Shown here piece after piece: positions 48,378 through 57,482 of a stretch of DNA of 64,000 nt. This DNA is from Vagococcus elongatus. GTDB lineage: Bacteria > Bacillota > Bacilli > Lactobacillales > Vagococcaceae. Under the pieces are notes generated by a model, which worked only from the letters and a program-made list of their open reading frames with translations, was not told the DNA's origin and made no database searches. The stretch lies in contig NZ_NGKA01000001.1 of the NCBI RefSeq assembly GCF_003987645.1, positions 62,001 through 126,000 of the forward strand. Direction: 5' to 3'. How positions within the stretch are numbered: position 1 is the first letter of the stretch; each line of letters begins with the position of its first letter. The position numbers and the translations under genes are program-made.

Positions 48378-48890
48378 TTAAATCTTTCTATATTCTAGAT
48401 CTGCAAATTGTCCATAGTGGTTTAATTTTTCTAGGGAAAACCTTTTGAGATCACTTTTCTGTGTAAATAAAGGAATACCATTTCCTAAAAGTACGGGGGC
48501 AATTTGTATTATCATTACGTCAACCATATCATTGTCAAGTAGCGGTGCTAACATTTGATTGCCACCAACTATCCAAATATTTTTAGACGGTTCAATATTT
48601 TTAACAAATTCAACAACATTACCTGATACAGGGATAAATCCGTCAATTGGTAATAGATTTGTGTGCGTGAAAACATAGTTTTTAGTAGTGGGATACATTT
48701 GATGGTCAGTGCCCATTTTTGCTATTTCATCATATGTTTTTTTCCCCATAATTGTAACATCTATTTTTTCATAAAACTCATCATAGTTTGTTTCCTTAAC
48801 AGAACCTGTTTGATATAGCCAATCTAAGTTATTGCTTTCATCTGCAAGGTATCCATCTAATGTTATACAACCGTAAAAATAAACAGTCAT
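48378..48890 (-). CDS. RibD C-terminal/dihydrofolate reductase-like protein
   Basis: NAD(P)H-binding reductase-fold protein of 170 residues, of the YwjB/YyaP type rather than true FolA. The fold markers are the N-terminal YFYGCITLDGYLAD, IMGKKTYDEI (cofactor loop, near residue 47), and the late GG in IWIVGGNQMLAPLL (near 108). Substrate unknown; such genes are common in mobile or accessory regions. GGTCGGTGG before the ATG is a modest ribosome site. A real folA lies at 57483. Confidence 0.86.
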   Translation of the reverse strand: MTVYFYGCITLDGYLADESNNLDWLYQTGSVKETNYDEFYEKIDVTIMGKKTYDEIAKMGTDHQMYPTTKNYVFTHTNLLPIDGFIPVSGNVVEFVKNIEPSKNIWIVGGNQMLAPLLDNDMVDVMIIQIAPVLLGNGIPLFTQKSDLKRFSLEKLNHYGQFADLEYRKI

Positions 48891-48978
48891 AAAACCACCG
48901 ACCTTTCATCATATTATTTACCGAGTTTAGTATATAGATAAAGGAATGTAAAACAGAAAGAATTTAGAAAAATAATGG

Positions 48979-48998
48979 TGATTACTATATCTAATCGT
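48979..48998. repeat. Operator-like repeat, copy 2
   Basis: Minus strand: GATTA-GATATAG-TAATC. It lies 89 bases upstream of the reductase gene, almost the same distance as copy 1 from its gene. Confidence 0.55.
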
Positions 48999-49024
48999 GA
49001 GGGTCAATTACTACTAGAAAAGGA

Positions 49025-49213
49025 TTATTTTTCAATGAGAAGGTAAATCATAAGGCCAACAAAAGATCCTATGATTAGACCTATCAGCATACCATTAATT
49101 AAATTATCATAAAGAACTCCAAAAGTTATTCCGAGTGCTATACCAAATCCAGGGCCAAACGTAAAAGCTAAAGTAGCGTATGATTCTTTATCGTTATTGT
49201 TTTTATCAGGCAT
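49025..49213 (-). CDS. Small glycine-rich membrane protein (62 aa)
   Basis: AAGGAG precedes the ATG at 49213. After a charged start (MPDKNNNDKE) come two membrane segments (about residues 15-35 and 41-59) with a glycine spacing (GPGFGIALGITFG, GMLIGLIIGSFVG) like a glycine zipper, which favours helix packing. Family and function unknown. It belongs to the minus-strand group of small genes. Confidence 0.72.
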   Translation of the reverse strand: MPDKNNNDKESYATLAFTFGPGFGIALGITFGVLYDNLINGMLIGLIIGSFVGLMIYLLIEK

Positions 49214-49301
49214 ATATGATCAACTCCTTATAAAAAAAGTATATCACAAAGAATAAGAAACGGGTTATAAACGACAAAGAGTACTGATTTTGTAACGTAA
49301 T

Positions 49302-49328
49302 AAAAAAGGAGGCCTCTTCGGCTCCTTT
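49302..49328 (-). terminator. Terminator of the 47-residue protein gene
   Basis: AAAGGAG and CTCCTTT form a 7-bp stem around an imperfectly paired loop. In the minus direction TTTTTTATT follows. Confidence 0.75.
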
Positions 49329-49333
49329 AATAA

Positions 49334-49477
49334 TTAATATTTAATTGCGTAATAAATGACATATAACCAATCAAAAATACCGTGAATAATTGCCCAAGAA
49401 ATACTTTTCCAATTTGAGTAAGAAATTATCATGGCAAGAGCTGTACCAAAACTGATGCCAGTTCGAAGTGTATCCAT
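49334..49477 (-). CDS. Small membrane protein (47 aa)
   Basis: Found by reading the strand directly. The ATG at 49477 follows CGGAGGG, and the product (begins MDTLRTGISFGTALAMIIS, ends DWLYVIYYAIKY) has one long amphipathic or membrane segment and a Trp/Tyr-rich C-terminal half. I believe similar proteins occur in other Gram-positives as unnamed short proteins, but have no function. It has its own terminator and an extended -10 (TGGTATAAT on the minus strand, near 49507). Confidence 0.68.
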   Translation of the reverse strand: MDTLRTGISFGTALAMIISYSNWKSISWAIIHGIFDWLYVIYYAIKY

Positions 49478-49614
49478 GTGAACATCCCTCCGATTTTAAA
49501 TAAATTATACCAATAACAAGGGATTAAAAACAGCGCAACTAAAGTATATTAGAGAAAATTGTGATTGTTTACGATAATTATGACTATGAAAAATCTGATA
49601 TAGTGTCGGCTTTT

Positions 49615-49779
49615 TTACATTGTTCTATACCATGAAAAATAAATATAGCCACATAAGATTACAGAAAAAATAATATTAATAGGAGTAGCTTTACCTTGAT
49701 ATAAGTCAATAAAAAGATTAATCAATAATACAGTAATAATTGTGATTTCCATACGATGTTTTTTATAAAATTCCTTCAT
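49615..49779 (-). CDS. Small membrane protein (54 aa)
   Basis: The ATG at 49779 follows AGGGGAAT. The product has a basic start (MKEFYKKHRME) and two hydrophobic segments (about residues 12-27 and 34-50), ending in YFSWYRTM. Family unknown. It is the first gene of the minus-strand accessory group, next to the conserved ypiA region. Confidence 0.6.
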   Translation of the reverse strand: MKEFYKKHRMEITIITVLLINLFIDLYQGKATPINIIFSVILCGYIYFSWYRTM

Positions 49780-49992
49780 GTTAATTCCCCTAAATACGAA
49801 CTAAATATTTTTATTATACAAAGATATTAGAAAATGAATAGACAGAGTTTCGTAGATGCTGGAAAGACTAGACAGTTTTCGCAGGCTAGTTTTTTCTTTT
49901 TGTCTTGAATTTCACCTAAGAAGGGGATTGAGATTTACTTTGTGCTAATTTCCCCTGATTAGTTTATAATAGTGTGTAGCAGAGGTGAGGAA
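49780..49992. other. Intergenic junction between accessory region and ypiA
   Basis: Contains a hairpin with T-run (ACTAG/CTAGT, 49868-49897) that looks like an orphan plus-strand terminator, a loose GGGGATT/AATTTCCCC inverted repeat (about 49923-49957), and a TATAAT (near 49966) before ypiA. No direct repeat matching the hup side was found by eye. Confidence 0.45.
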
Positions 49993-51240
49993 ATGACAGC
50001 ATATAGTGAAAAGATGTTAGCGGCGATAGAAAATGATGACTACGTCCAAAGCGAAATATTTCTCGAACAAGCGTTGCGTTTTGACGATGAGGAAATTTTA
50101 GAAAGTCTCGGAGATGCATTGTTTCGGATGGGATTTTTAGATGAAGCAAAGAAGATTTTTCTGCAACTGAATCAAAAATATCCCAATCAGACAACATTAA
50201 ATATATCTTTAGCAGAAATTGCCATAGAAGAAGATGAGATTGATTTGGCTTTGGATTATTTATCCCATGTGAGAAAAGATGATCCTGGCTACCCAGAGAG
50301 CTTGTTAGTAGCGGCGGACTTATATTGGGCTATCCAAGCACCGGAAATCAGCGAGAGCAAGTTAAAAGAAGCTTTAACGATACTCCCTGATGAACCGGCA
50401 ATCAAGTTTGCGTTGGGGGAACTCTATTTTGAAATGGAAAAATACTCCAAAGCTTTAGCGTATTACCAGCAATTAATCAAAGAAGGCTATGAAGAGTTCG
50501 TCCAGACCAGGATACCGAAAAAAATAGCTATGATTTACAGTCAGATAGGAGAATTTGACGCTGCTGTAACTCTTTTTGAAAAAGAACTCGCTCATGAACG
50601 TTCAGATGATGTGCTCTATTTTTTAGCCCTTCTTTATGTTCAATTAGGGGAGAGAGATAAGGCAATCCCCTTGTTGCAAGAAGTTCGTTTAATGGGGGAC
50701 ACCTATTTGAATGTTTACGTGCCGTTGGCCAGTGCACTGATAGATGAAAATCAATTAGAAGAAGCAGAAGAAGTCCTTAAAGAAGGCTTAAAAGAAAATC
50801 CTTATGACCTTTCCCTTTATCACTTAGCTTCTGATTTTGCTTTTCAGTACCACCGTTTGCACGAAGCAGAAGAGTATTTGCTCGATGCTTTGAAAATCGA
50901 AGAAGATGCCGAACTTACATTGATCAAATTGAGCAATTTGTTCCTGTTTCAGGAAAAGTACGAAGAAGTGCTGGACTTGCTGGAAGAAGGACAAGAGTTG
51001 ATGAATGTTCAGGGACATTGGAGTTTAGCAAAGGCTTATTACGGGTTAGAAGAATACGAAAAAGCCGCAAAACAATATCAAAAAGCTTATGAGGGTCTGG
51101 CGGATGATCCTGAGTTTATGAAAGAATTTGGCCTGTTTCTGAGAGAAGAAGGAAAGATAGGGGAAGCAGACAACATTCTTCGTCAGTATATTACGTTAGT
51201 CCCTGACGACGTTGAAATTTATGATTTACTTGAAGAATAG
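49993..51240 (+). CDS. ypiA: Tetratricopeptide repeat protein (YpiA-like)
   Basis: Cytoplasmic protein of 415 residues made almost wholly of TPR helix pairs, for example LALYYQQL-type helices and GEFDAAVTLFEKEL, ENQLEEAEEVLKEGLKENP. TPR arrays mediate protein-protein contacts; the partner is unknown. Start at the ATG 49993 after GAGGTGAGG; the GTG at 49972 is upstream of that site. The order ypiA-ypiB matches Bacillus subtilis. Confidence 0.9.
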   Translation: MTAYSEKMLAAIENDDYVQSEIFLEQALRFDDEEILESLGDALFRMGFLDEAKKIFLQLNQKYPNQTTLNISLAEIAIEEDEIDLALDYLSHVRKDDPGYPESLLVAADLYWAIQAPEISESKLKEALTILPDEPAIKFALGELYFEMEKYSKALAYYQQLIKEGYEEFVQTRIPKKIAMIYSQIGEFDAAVTLFEKELAHERSDDVLYFLALLYVQLGERDKAIPLLQEVRLMGDTYLNVYVPLASALIDENQLEEAEEVLKEGLKENPYDLSLYHLASDFAFQYHRLHEAEEYLLDALKIEEDAELTLIKLSNLFLFQEKYEEVLDLLEEGQELMNVQGHWSLAKAYYGLEEYEKAAKQYQKAYEGLADDPEFMKEFGLFLREEGKIGEADNILRQYITLVPDDVEIYDLLEE

Positions 51241-51251
51241 GATGAATAATC

Positions 51252-51779
51252 ATGATTAATCTGGAGACAAAGAAACAATTCATGCAGTGGGTGATGGAAA
51301 ATGTGCCGTTCAGAGAACGAGAGGCATATTGGCTGATTGATTATCTGATGGGTCATGAAAATATTTTAGAAAAAGTAAGAATCGTCGAACACGCAGAGAC
51401 TACCCCGAGAGGTCTTCGGTTTGCAGACAACACGTTTGATCTGCCGCCTTTTGAAATGTATAAGTATACGATTGATTTTGACAATGCGGAGCAAATATTT
51501 CATGAAATCAGGATGAATTCCCAATATGATTTATTTGTAGAGTTTTTATTCAAGGATCAATGGAAAAATGAACTTTATCTTGGGGTATTAGAAGATAACC
51601 CCCATTATTCTTGGAATGTTTATGATTTGGATTATTCTTCCGATGAAATGGATAAGTTTTTAAATGGATTGGAAAAAGAATTTCACGAAAAGCAAATTCG
51701 TCTTAAATTAGACGCAGCATTGGAAAAAAAGGACGTCAAACTGTTTGAGAAATTAAGCGGATATTTACTTGAAGACTGA
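51252..51779 (+). CDS. ypiB: YpiB family protein (UPF0302)
   Basis: Conserved protein of 175 residues with no known activity. The stretch IDYLMGHENILEKVRIVEHAETTPRGLRF in pieces (near residues 28-57) is diagnostic of UPF0302. It starts 12 bases after ypiA with only a weak AGGATG, so it is probably translated by coupling to ypiA. Confidence 0.88.
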   Translation: MINLETKKQFMQWVMENVPFREREAYWLIDYLMGHENILEKVRIVEHAETTPRGLRFADNTFDLPPFEMYKYTIDFDNAEQIFHEIRMNSQYDLFVEFLFKDQWKNELYLGVLEDNPHYSWNVYDLDYSSDEMDKFLNGLEKEFHEKQIRLKLDAALEKKDVKLFEKLSGYLLED

Positions 51780-51889
51780 TAAAAAGCAAATTCGCAGTGG
51801 TAGCAAAGCTTTGTTTCTTCCAGTGCAGCTTTCTTTATAAAAGTAACTGCTTTTGATAGAATGGAGAAGTATGTGAGAGGGGTGCTTTT

Positions 51890-52288
51890 TTGAAAGAAAA
51901 GAATGGCGAGTTAACGATTCAGCAGCTTCAAAAAGAAGTTGACTTGTATATCCGTCAATTTGAAAAAGGTTATTTTCCACCCATGTCCCTGCTGGCTACA
52001 CTGACTGAAGAAGTCGGTGAGTTGGCTCGGGAATTGAATCACGTGTACGGAGATAAACAAAAAAAGCCTGAAGAACCCAGCCAGTCAATTGGTGAAGAAA
52101 TCGGAGATGTGCTGATCGCCGCTATTATTATGGCTAATTCTTTAGAGATAGATTTAACGGAAGTTTTTCATGACAATATGAGAAAATTTCAGACAAGAGA
52201 TAAGGATCGTTTTGAAAGAAAAGACAAAAACGATACTTTAGAAATGGATGGTGAGGGACAACGTCATGGGACACAAGTTACCGACTGA
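51890..52288 (+). CDS. MazG-like nucleotide pyrophosphohydrolase (YpjD-like)
   Basis: All-alpha NTP pyrophosphohydrolase of 132 residues, probably a house-cleaning enzyme acting on non-canonical nucleotides. The metal-binding glutamates are in LTEEVGELARELN (near residue 38) and EIGDVLIAAI (near 70). TTG start at 51890 with AGAGGGGTG upstream. The last bases overlap cca. Bacillus ypjD also lies near cca. It is about 20 residues longer than YpjD, mainly in a charged tail. Confidence 0.9.
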   Translation: MKEKNGELTIQQLQKEVDLYIRQFEKGYFPPMSLLATLTEEVGELARELNHVYGDKQKKPEEPSQSIGEEIGDVLIAAIIMANSLEIDLTEVFHDNMRKFQTRDKDRFERKDKNDTLEMDGEGQRHGTQVTD

Positions 52289-53474
52289 GTTTGAACAAGC
52301 AATTCCTGTGATGAATAAAATCAGAGAAGCTGGATTTGAAGCTTATTTTGTGGGTGGATGTGTACGGGATTTATTACTCGGTACACCAATTCATGATATT
52401 GATATTGCTACGAACGCTTTCCCGCAAGAAATCAAAGGCATTTTCCCCCGTACCATTGATGTGGGCATAGAACACGGGACTGTTTTAGTTCTTTATCATC
52501 AAAATAAATATGAAATCACCACCTTTAGGACGGAATCAGGCTATCAAGATTTTAGACGTCCTGACGAAGTGGTGTTTGTAAGAAAATTAGCTGATGATTT
52601 GAAACGAAGAGACTTCACTATCAATGCTTTGGCGATGACTACTGAAGGACAGATGATCGATTTGTTCGGCGGACAGGCAGACTTGCAGAGGAAAATCATC
52701 CGGGCCGTAGGGGAACCGCAGGAACGTTTCCATGAAGATGCGCTGAGAATGATGCGTGCGGTACGTTTTGCCAGCCAACTGGGTTTTTCAATCGAAGAAC
52801 AGACTCTGGCTGCTATTAAGGATCATCACGCACTTTTACATCATATATCTGTGGAGCGTATTCAAATTGAGTTTATTAAATTAATGTCAGAAAGTAAAAG
52901 AAGTATCGGACTGACACCCTTTTTAGAGTGTGGACTTTATGAGTCTTGCCCCGGTTTTTCTAATCATCTGACTGGATTGACTAAATTGATGACTCTCCCA
53001 GAAACAGAGATAAAGAAAGAAGCAGTTATCTGGACGATTATTGCCTATTTTCTAAACTTAAAGGAAAATGAAGTCAATCGTTTTTTGAGAGCATGGAAAC
53101 TTTCCAATCAGTTAATCAAAACTGTAGGAACGATTCTTCCTGCGTATCACTACCGGCTACATGATTTTTGGACTCCTTTGACAGTATATCCTTTGTCACG
53201 GGAAGAAGTCATCATGGTAGAAGAAATGTTGGCTTTGACTAATCAGACAGGGAGGCTATCAGAGGCTTTGGCTTGCTATGACGGGCTGACGATTCATTCT
53301 CTGAAAGATCTGTCGATCAGCGGTGCGGATATTCTCGCATCAACCAAGAAAAAACCTGGACCTTGGGTAGGAGAATTATTGGAAGAAGTTGAAGAAAAGG
53401 TTATCCTTAAAGACTTGCCCAACGACTCCCAAAGGCTGATGCAATACGTTTCAGAGAGGGGGGATAGTAAGTGA
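52266..53474 (+). CDS. cca: CCA tRNA nucleotidyltransferase
   Basis: Adds or repairs the CCA end of tRNAs without a template. I start at ATG 52266 (MGHKLPTEF) after GAGGGAC; the frame from 52248 is less likely. The 402 residues contain GGCVRDLLLGTPIHDIDIAT (catalytic nucleotidyltransferase motif, near residue 32), RRDFTINALAM and the RFHEDALRMMRAVRFA helix of the class II family. It overlaps both neighbours. Confidence 0.96.
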   Translation: MGHKLPTEFEQAIPVMNKIREAGFEAYFVGGCVRDLLLGTPIHDIDIATNAFPQEIKGIFPRTIDVGIEHGTVLVLYHQNKYEITTFRTESGYQDFRRPDEVVFVRKLADDLKRRDFTINALAMTTEGQMIDLFGGQADLQRKIIRAVGEPQERFHEDALRMMRAVRFASQLGFSIEEQTLAAIKDHHALLHHISVERIQIEFIKLMSESKRSIGLTPFLECGLYESCPGFSNHLTGLTKLMTLPETEIKKEAVIWTIIAYFLNLKENEVNRFLRAWKLSNQLIKTVGTILPAYHYRLHDFWTPLTVYPLSREEVIMVEEMLALTNQTGRLSEALACYDGLTIHSLKDLSISGADILASTKKKPGPWVGELLEEVEEKVILKDLPNDSQRLMQYVSERGDSK

Positions 53475-53830
53475 AGCCATATAAAAAAGATTATTTAGTC
53501 GAAAAAAATCATGCAGCATCGGTTATTGGTTCTGGTGATTTAGAGGTGCTGGCAACACCTGCGTTGATTGGGTTTGCCGAAAATGCTTGTAAGGACATGG
53601 TTCTGGAATTATTGTCGGCTGATGAAACAACGGTCGGTATTTTTATTCAGATAGAACACTTAAAAGCAAGTCGTATAGGTGCAACTGTAAAAGTTGAGGC
53701 CGAACTGCTCAAACACGAAAAAAGAAGATTTGATTTTCAAGTAAAAGTTTATGAAAAAAAGACATTGATTGCTTCCGGCACGCATCAGCGTGTCGCTGTC
53801 AATCGCCAGAGATTCTTAGAAAAATTATAA
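53471..53830 (+). CDS. Hotdog-fold thioesterase (FlK-like)
   Basis: Small enzyme of 119 residues with the hotdog fold; similar proteins are annotated as thioesterases related to fluoroacetyl-CoA thioesterase FlK. Recognisable are the LEVLATPALIGFAENAC helix (near residue 24), IQIEHLKASRIGATVKVEAEL and the C-terminal SGTHQRVAVNRQRF. GTG start at 53471 overlaps the cca stop by 4 bases. Substrate unknown; fluoroacetate itself is unlikely. Confidence 0.82.
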   Translation: MKPYKKDYLVEKNHAASVIGSGDLEVLATPALIGFAENACKDMVLELLSADETTVGIFIQIEHLKASRIGATVKVEAELLKHEKRRFDFQVKVYEKKTLIASGTHQRVAVNRQRFLEKL

Positions 53831-53845
53831 TAAGATGATATTTTT

Positions 53846-53876
53846 CACAAAGATATTGTAATTTAAAATCTTTGTG
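53846..53876. promoter_or_regulatory. Inverted repeat around the promoter of the 152-residue protein gene
   Basis: CACAAAGAT (53846) and ATCTTTGTG (53868) are perfect 9-base arms 13 bases apart. They flank a possible -35 (TTGTAA, 53856) and precede a TATTAT -10 (53878). No T-run follows, so an operator is likelier than a terminator. Confidence 0.55.
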
Positions 53877-53913
53877 ATATTATGAACATATAAATTGTGA
53901 AGGAGCCAGAACA

Positions 53914-54372
53914 ATGACAAAAGAGATGACTGCGTTTAAATTTTATTTTAGAAATGGTGAAACATGGACAATTCAACGAGAGTTCATCGGAGATCTTTGG
54001 ATCAAGCAAGTAACTACAAGTTATGGCAGAATCAACGGAGGAGATTTCCAAAAAATCAGACCTTGTGAAGGCATTAAGATAGAATTGTTTGAAGAAGCCG
54101 ACCATGTTCAAACAGATGATATCAATCTGGGCGGTTTGGAGATGGGCATGTTTGAAAGAGCTTTGAAATATGAAGATATTTTAAAAATAGATATTCAATT
54201 TGATGATGGGAAAGCAGAGCAGATTTATTTCCCATATCTGGACAAGGGAACACCTGGACAAGAGGGATTGGATAACAAATACCAAAGCACTAAAATCGGC
54301 AAAGATGGTCACTTGTACATCGTAATTGATGCTAACAATACGGTTGAAAGTGTTTATGGTAAAGAAATTTAA
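53914..54372 (+). CDS. Protein of unknown function (152 aa)
   Basis: Soluble protein of 152 residues, mostly predicted beta strands, rich in Asp/Glu and aromatic residues (FYFRNGETWTIQREFIG, GDLWIKQVTTSYGRING). No signal peptide, membrane segment or enzyme motif is seen. I do not recognise the family. AAGGAG precedes the ATG. It has its own promoter with a striking inverted repeat and its own terminator, so it is a separately regulated unit. Confidence 0.75.
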   Translation: MTKEMTAFKFYFRNGETWTIQREFIGDLWIKQVTTSYGRINGGDFQKIRPCEGIKIELFEEADHVQTDDINLGGLEMGMFERALKYEDILKIDIQFDDGKAEQIYFPYLDKGTPGQEGLDNKYQSTKIGKDGHLYIVIDANNTVESVYGKEI

Positions 54373-54382
54373 ATAGAGACGG

Positions 54383-54417
54383 AAACTGGAAAGAGGAGAA
54401 TCTTTCCAGTTTTTTTG
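54383..54417 (+). terminator. Intrinsic terminator after the 152-residue protein gene
   Basis: AACTGGAAAGA pairs with TCTTTCCAGTT around GGAGAA, followed by five T. Confidence 0.92.
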
Positions 54418-54584
54418 TCTTGATTTAGTCGGCAAAACTTTTTCGTTTTTCAGAACTGTCTTAACTGATGAAAATGATGTATCATATAGAAGTTATCTAT
54501 AAATATTTATTCTTTTTTTTGAATTGTGAGAAAAAGGATAATTTGTTAAAATAAGAAAGACATTGATGGAAATGATGTGATATC

Positions 54585-56486
54585 TTGAAAGAACTAAGAG
54601 TTGACAACTTGAGTAAAAGTTACGGTGACAAGTTATTGTTTGATGATATTTCTTTTCTAATACATACAAATGATAGAATCGGTCTTATTGGTATCAACGG
54701 CACAGGGAAAACCAGTTTGCTGAACGTGTTGGCGGGTAAAGATACCTTTGACAATGGGGAGATGAAACATCCCCATGACTTTACAACAAGTTATCTCTCC
54801 CAAACGACTGAATTTAATGGTGAGGACACCGTTGCTCAAGCGATTTTTACAGGAGAATCTCCTGTATTGCGAGCCGTGCATCACTATGAGCTTGCATTGA
54901 AAGAATTAGAAGCAGACGGGCAGAATATTCAGGCTCAAAAACGATACATCCAAGCAGAAGAATTGATGAACAAAGAAGACGCTTGGAGTGCAGATACTAA
55001 TGCTAAAACGATTCTGCAAAAATTGGGGATTAGCGATATTTCTAAAAGAATAAAGGAACTATCAGGCGGTCAAGAAAAAAGGGTGGCGCTGGCTCAGGCT
55101 TTGATTCAAGAAGCTGACCTTCTTCTTTTGGATGAGCCAACCAACCACTTGGATTATAAAGCGATTCAGTGGCTGGAAAGTTACTTGAAACAATACCGTG
55201 GAGCTATTTTATTAGTGACTCATGACCGATATTTCCTTGATAAAATTACTAATCGGATTTTTGAACTGTCATTTGGAAAATTACATGAATACCGTGGAAA
55301 CTATCAAGTTTACCTGGAACGAAAAAGTGAAAGAGAAGCTTCAGAACTAACTGCCGAACATAAAAGAAAACAACTATATAAACAGGAATTAGACTGGATG
55401 CGTGCCGGTGTTCAGGCACGGGGCACTAAGCAACGGGCAAGAATCGGCCGTTTTAACGAACTAAAAGATAATCTAAATCAATCTCAAGAAAAAGCACAAG
55501 TCGATATCAACATCGGCACCACAAGATTAGGTAAAAAAGTGATTGAAGCCAAGAACCTTTCATTAACAATGGGGGGGCAGTGCCTTTTAAAAGATTTTAA
55601 TTTGCTGATTCAGGGAAATGAACGTTTGGGGATTACTGGTAAAAATGGGTCTGGAAAATCAACGCTATTGAACGTACTGGCTGGAAAACTGACACCGGAT
55701 TCCGGTATCGTAACACTAGGCGAAACTGTCAAACTTGCCTATTATACTCAGCAGACTGAAGAAATTCCTGAAGATGTCCGGATGATCAAGTATCTGCAAG
55801 ATGTTGCCGGAGAAGTTCGGACGGCTACTGATGGTGTTGTGAGTGTACCAGATATGCTGGAAAGATTTTTGTTTCCTAGAAATTCTCACGGTACATTGAT
55901 TCGTAAACTCTCTGGTGGAGAAAAACGGCGGTTGTATTTATTGAAACTACTGATTGCACAGCCCAATGTTTTACTGTTGGATGAGCCGACCAATGACTTG
56001 GACATCGATACACTGACAATTTTAGAAGACTATTTGAATGATTTTGAAGGTGCTGTCATCGCCGTCAGTCATGACCGGTACTTTTTAGACAAGACAATGA
56101 AAAAATTGCTTGTTTTTCAAGGAAATGGTAAGATACTTGAGTATTTCGGTTCAATGAGCGATTTTTTAGAAAGTAACGACTCTCTAGAGGCTGAATCAGA
56201 GGAGACACAAGTTAAAAAATCTGAGAAGAAGCCGGACCTTCAAAGTCCAGCGAAGCCAGCTGTTAAAACTAAGTTGAGTTACATGGAAAAAAAGGAATGG
56301 GAAGTTATCCTGACTGAGATCGACGAGCTGGAACAGGAACTTGAAAAGCTGCAAGAAGAGATGAATTTACAGACCAGTGATTTTGAAAAGCTTCATACGC
56401 TTCAGACGCAAGTGGATGATGTTGAGGGGAAAATCGCCTACAAATTGGATCGCTGGGAATATTTAAGTGAGTTTGCGGAGGACTAG
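54585..56486 (+). CDS. ABC-F family ATPase (Uup/YfmR-like)
   Basis: Soluble ribosome-associated ATPase of 633 residues with two ABC domains and no membrane part. Walker A motifs are INGTGKTS (near residue 37) and KNGSGKST (near 354). The signatures are LSGGQEKR and LSGGEKRR, and the linker between domains is charged. The C-terminal 90 residues are an acidic/basic coiled-coil as in Uup and YfmR, which act on stalled ribosomes. TTG start at 54585 with a weak GATGTGAT site. Resistance-type ABC-Fs lack this tail, so drug resistance is not indicated. Confidence 0.9.
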   Translation: MKELRVDNLSKSYGDKLLFDDISFLIHTNDRIGLIGINGTGKTSLLNVLAGKDTFDNGEMKHPHDFTTSYLSQTTEFNGEDTVAQAIFTGESPVLRAVHHYELALKELEADGQNIQAQKRYIQAEELMNKEDAWSADTNAKTILQKLGISDISKRIKELSGGQEKRVALAQALIQEADLLLLDEPTNHLDYKAIQWLESYLKQYRGAILLVTHDRYFLDKITNRIFELSFGKLHEYRGNYQVYLERKSEREASELTAEHKRKQLYKQELDWMRAGVQARGTKQRARIGRFNELKDNLNQSQEKAQVDINIGTTRLGKKVIEAKNLSLTMGGQCLLKDFNLLIQGNERLGITGKNGSGKSTLLNVLAGKLTPDSGIVTLGETVKLAYYTQQTEEIPEDVRMIKYLQDVAGEVRTATDGVVSVPDMLERFLFPRNSHGTLIRKLSGGEKRRLYLLKLLIAQPNVLLLDEPTNDLDIDTLTILEDYLNDFEGAVIAVSHDRYFLDKTMKKLLVFQGNGKILEYFGSMSDFLESNDSLEAESEETQVKKSEKKPDLQSPAKPAVKTKLSYMEKKEWEVILTEIDELEQELEKLQEEMNLQTSDFEKLHTLQTQVDDVEGKIAYKLDRWEYLSEFAED

Positions 56487-56503
56487 AAAGCGAGGAATTC
56501 GTA

Positions 56504-57451
56504 ATGGAAGAGAACTATTTAAAGTTGTGTCAAAAAATACTAGACGAAGGGGTAGAAAAGAGCGATCGCACTGGCACTGGGACAAAAAGTATTTTTGGTT
56601 ATCAAATGCGTTTTGATCTTCAAAAAGGGTTTCCTTTGCTGACCACCAAAAAAGTGCCTTTTGGTCTAATAAAAAGTGAGTTGTTGTGGTTCTTAAAAGG
56701 AGACACTAATATTCGTTTTTTACTTCAGCATAACAATCACATTTGGGATGAATGGGCTTTTGAACGCTATGTAAAAAGTCCGGATTACTCAGGTCCTGAT
56801 ATGACAGATTTTGGTTTGCGGGCTGTGGAAGACAAAGAATTCAGGGAAATTTACCGGCAAGAGAAGGATAAATTTTGTCAGAAAATTTTGGAGGACGATG
56901 AATTTTCAGCTTCTTATGGGGACTTGGGCAATGTGTACGGTTCTCAGTGGCGGCATTGGCAGACTAAGAATGGAGAAACCATCGATCAGATTCAAGATGT
57001 GGTTGACATGATTAAGCATTCCCCTGATTCAAGACGGTTGATCGTCTCAGCATGGAATCCAGAAGATGTCCCGACCATGGCTTTGCCTCCCTGTCATACA
57101 TTATTCCAATTTTATGTGGCTGACGGCAAGTTAAGTTGTCAATTGTATCAGCGAAGTGCAGATGTATTTTTAGGCGTTCCGTTTAATATTGCAAGTTATG
57201 CTTTGTTGACTCATTTGATTGCGCATGAAGCGCAGTTGGAAGTGGGAGAGTTTGTTCATACATTTGGTGATGCCCATATTTATAATAATCATGTGGCACA
57301 AGTTCAAGAACAATTATCACGTGACATTCGTTCTTTTCCTGAGTTAAAATTAAATCAGGAAAAAACATCGCTTTTTGATTTTGAAATGGAAGATATTAAA
57401 ATAGAAAATTATCAACCGCATCCAGCAATCAAAGCACCGATTGCAGTTTAG
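56504..57451 (+). CDS. thyA: Thymidylate synthase
   Basis: Methylates dUMP to dTMP with methylene-tetrahydrofolate. The 315 residues carry the catalytic Cys197 in [13 protein letters not shown]. An insert of about 50 residues near 90-140 is the longer form known from Lactobacillus casei. It is followed at once by the dihydrofolate reductase that recycles its product. Confidence 0.97.
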   Translation: MEENYLKLCQKILDEGVEKSDRTGTGTKSIFGYQMRFDLQKGFPLLTTKKVPFGLIKSELLWFLKGDTNIRFLLQHNNHIWDEWAFERYVKSPDYSGPDMTDFGLRAVEDKEFREIYRQEKDKFCQKILEDDEFSASYGDLGNVYGSQWRHWQTKNGETIDQIQDVVDMIKHSPDSRRLIVSAWNPEDVPTMALPPCHTLFQFYVADGKLSCQLYQRSADVFLGVPFNIASYALLTHLIAHEAQLEVGEFVHTFGDAHIYNNHVAQVQEQLSRDIRSFPELKLNQEKTSLFDFEMEDIKIENYQPHPAIKAPIAV

Positions 57452-57482
57452 CGACAAGTTATTTTGGGAGGATACAAATGAT

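Noticed and set aside
46740..49980. Flanking direct repeats (attL/attR) of the island
   Set aside because: By eye I found no convincing matching repeat at the two ends; only the GGGCA repeats beside the integrase remnant are visible.
53846..53876. A Rex redox-repressor site
   Set aside because: Rex sites read TTGTGA-N6-TCACAA; here the arms face the other way and are 13 bases apart.
54585..56486. Antibiotic-resistance ABC-F protein
   Set aside because: The C-terminal coiled-coil tail and overall layout are those of Uup/YfmR housekeeping members.
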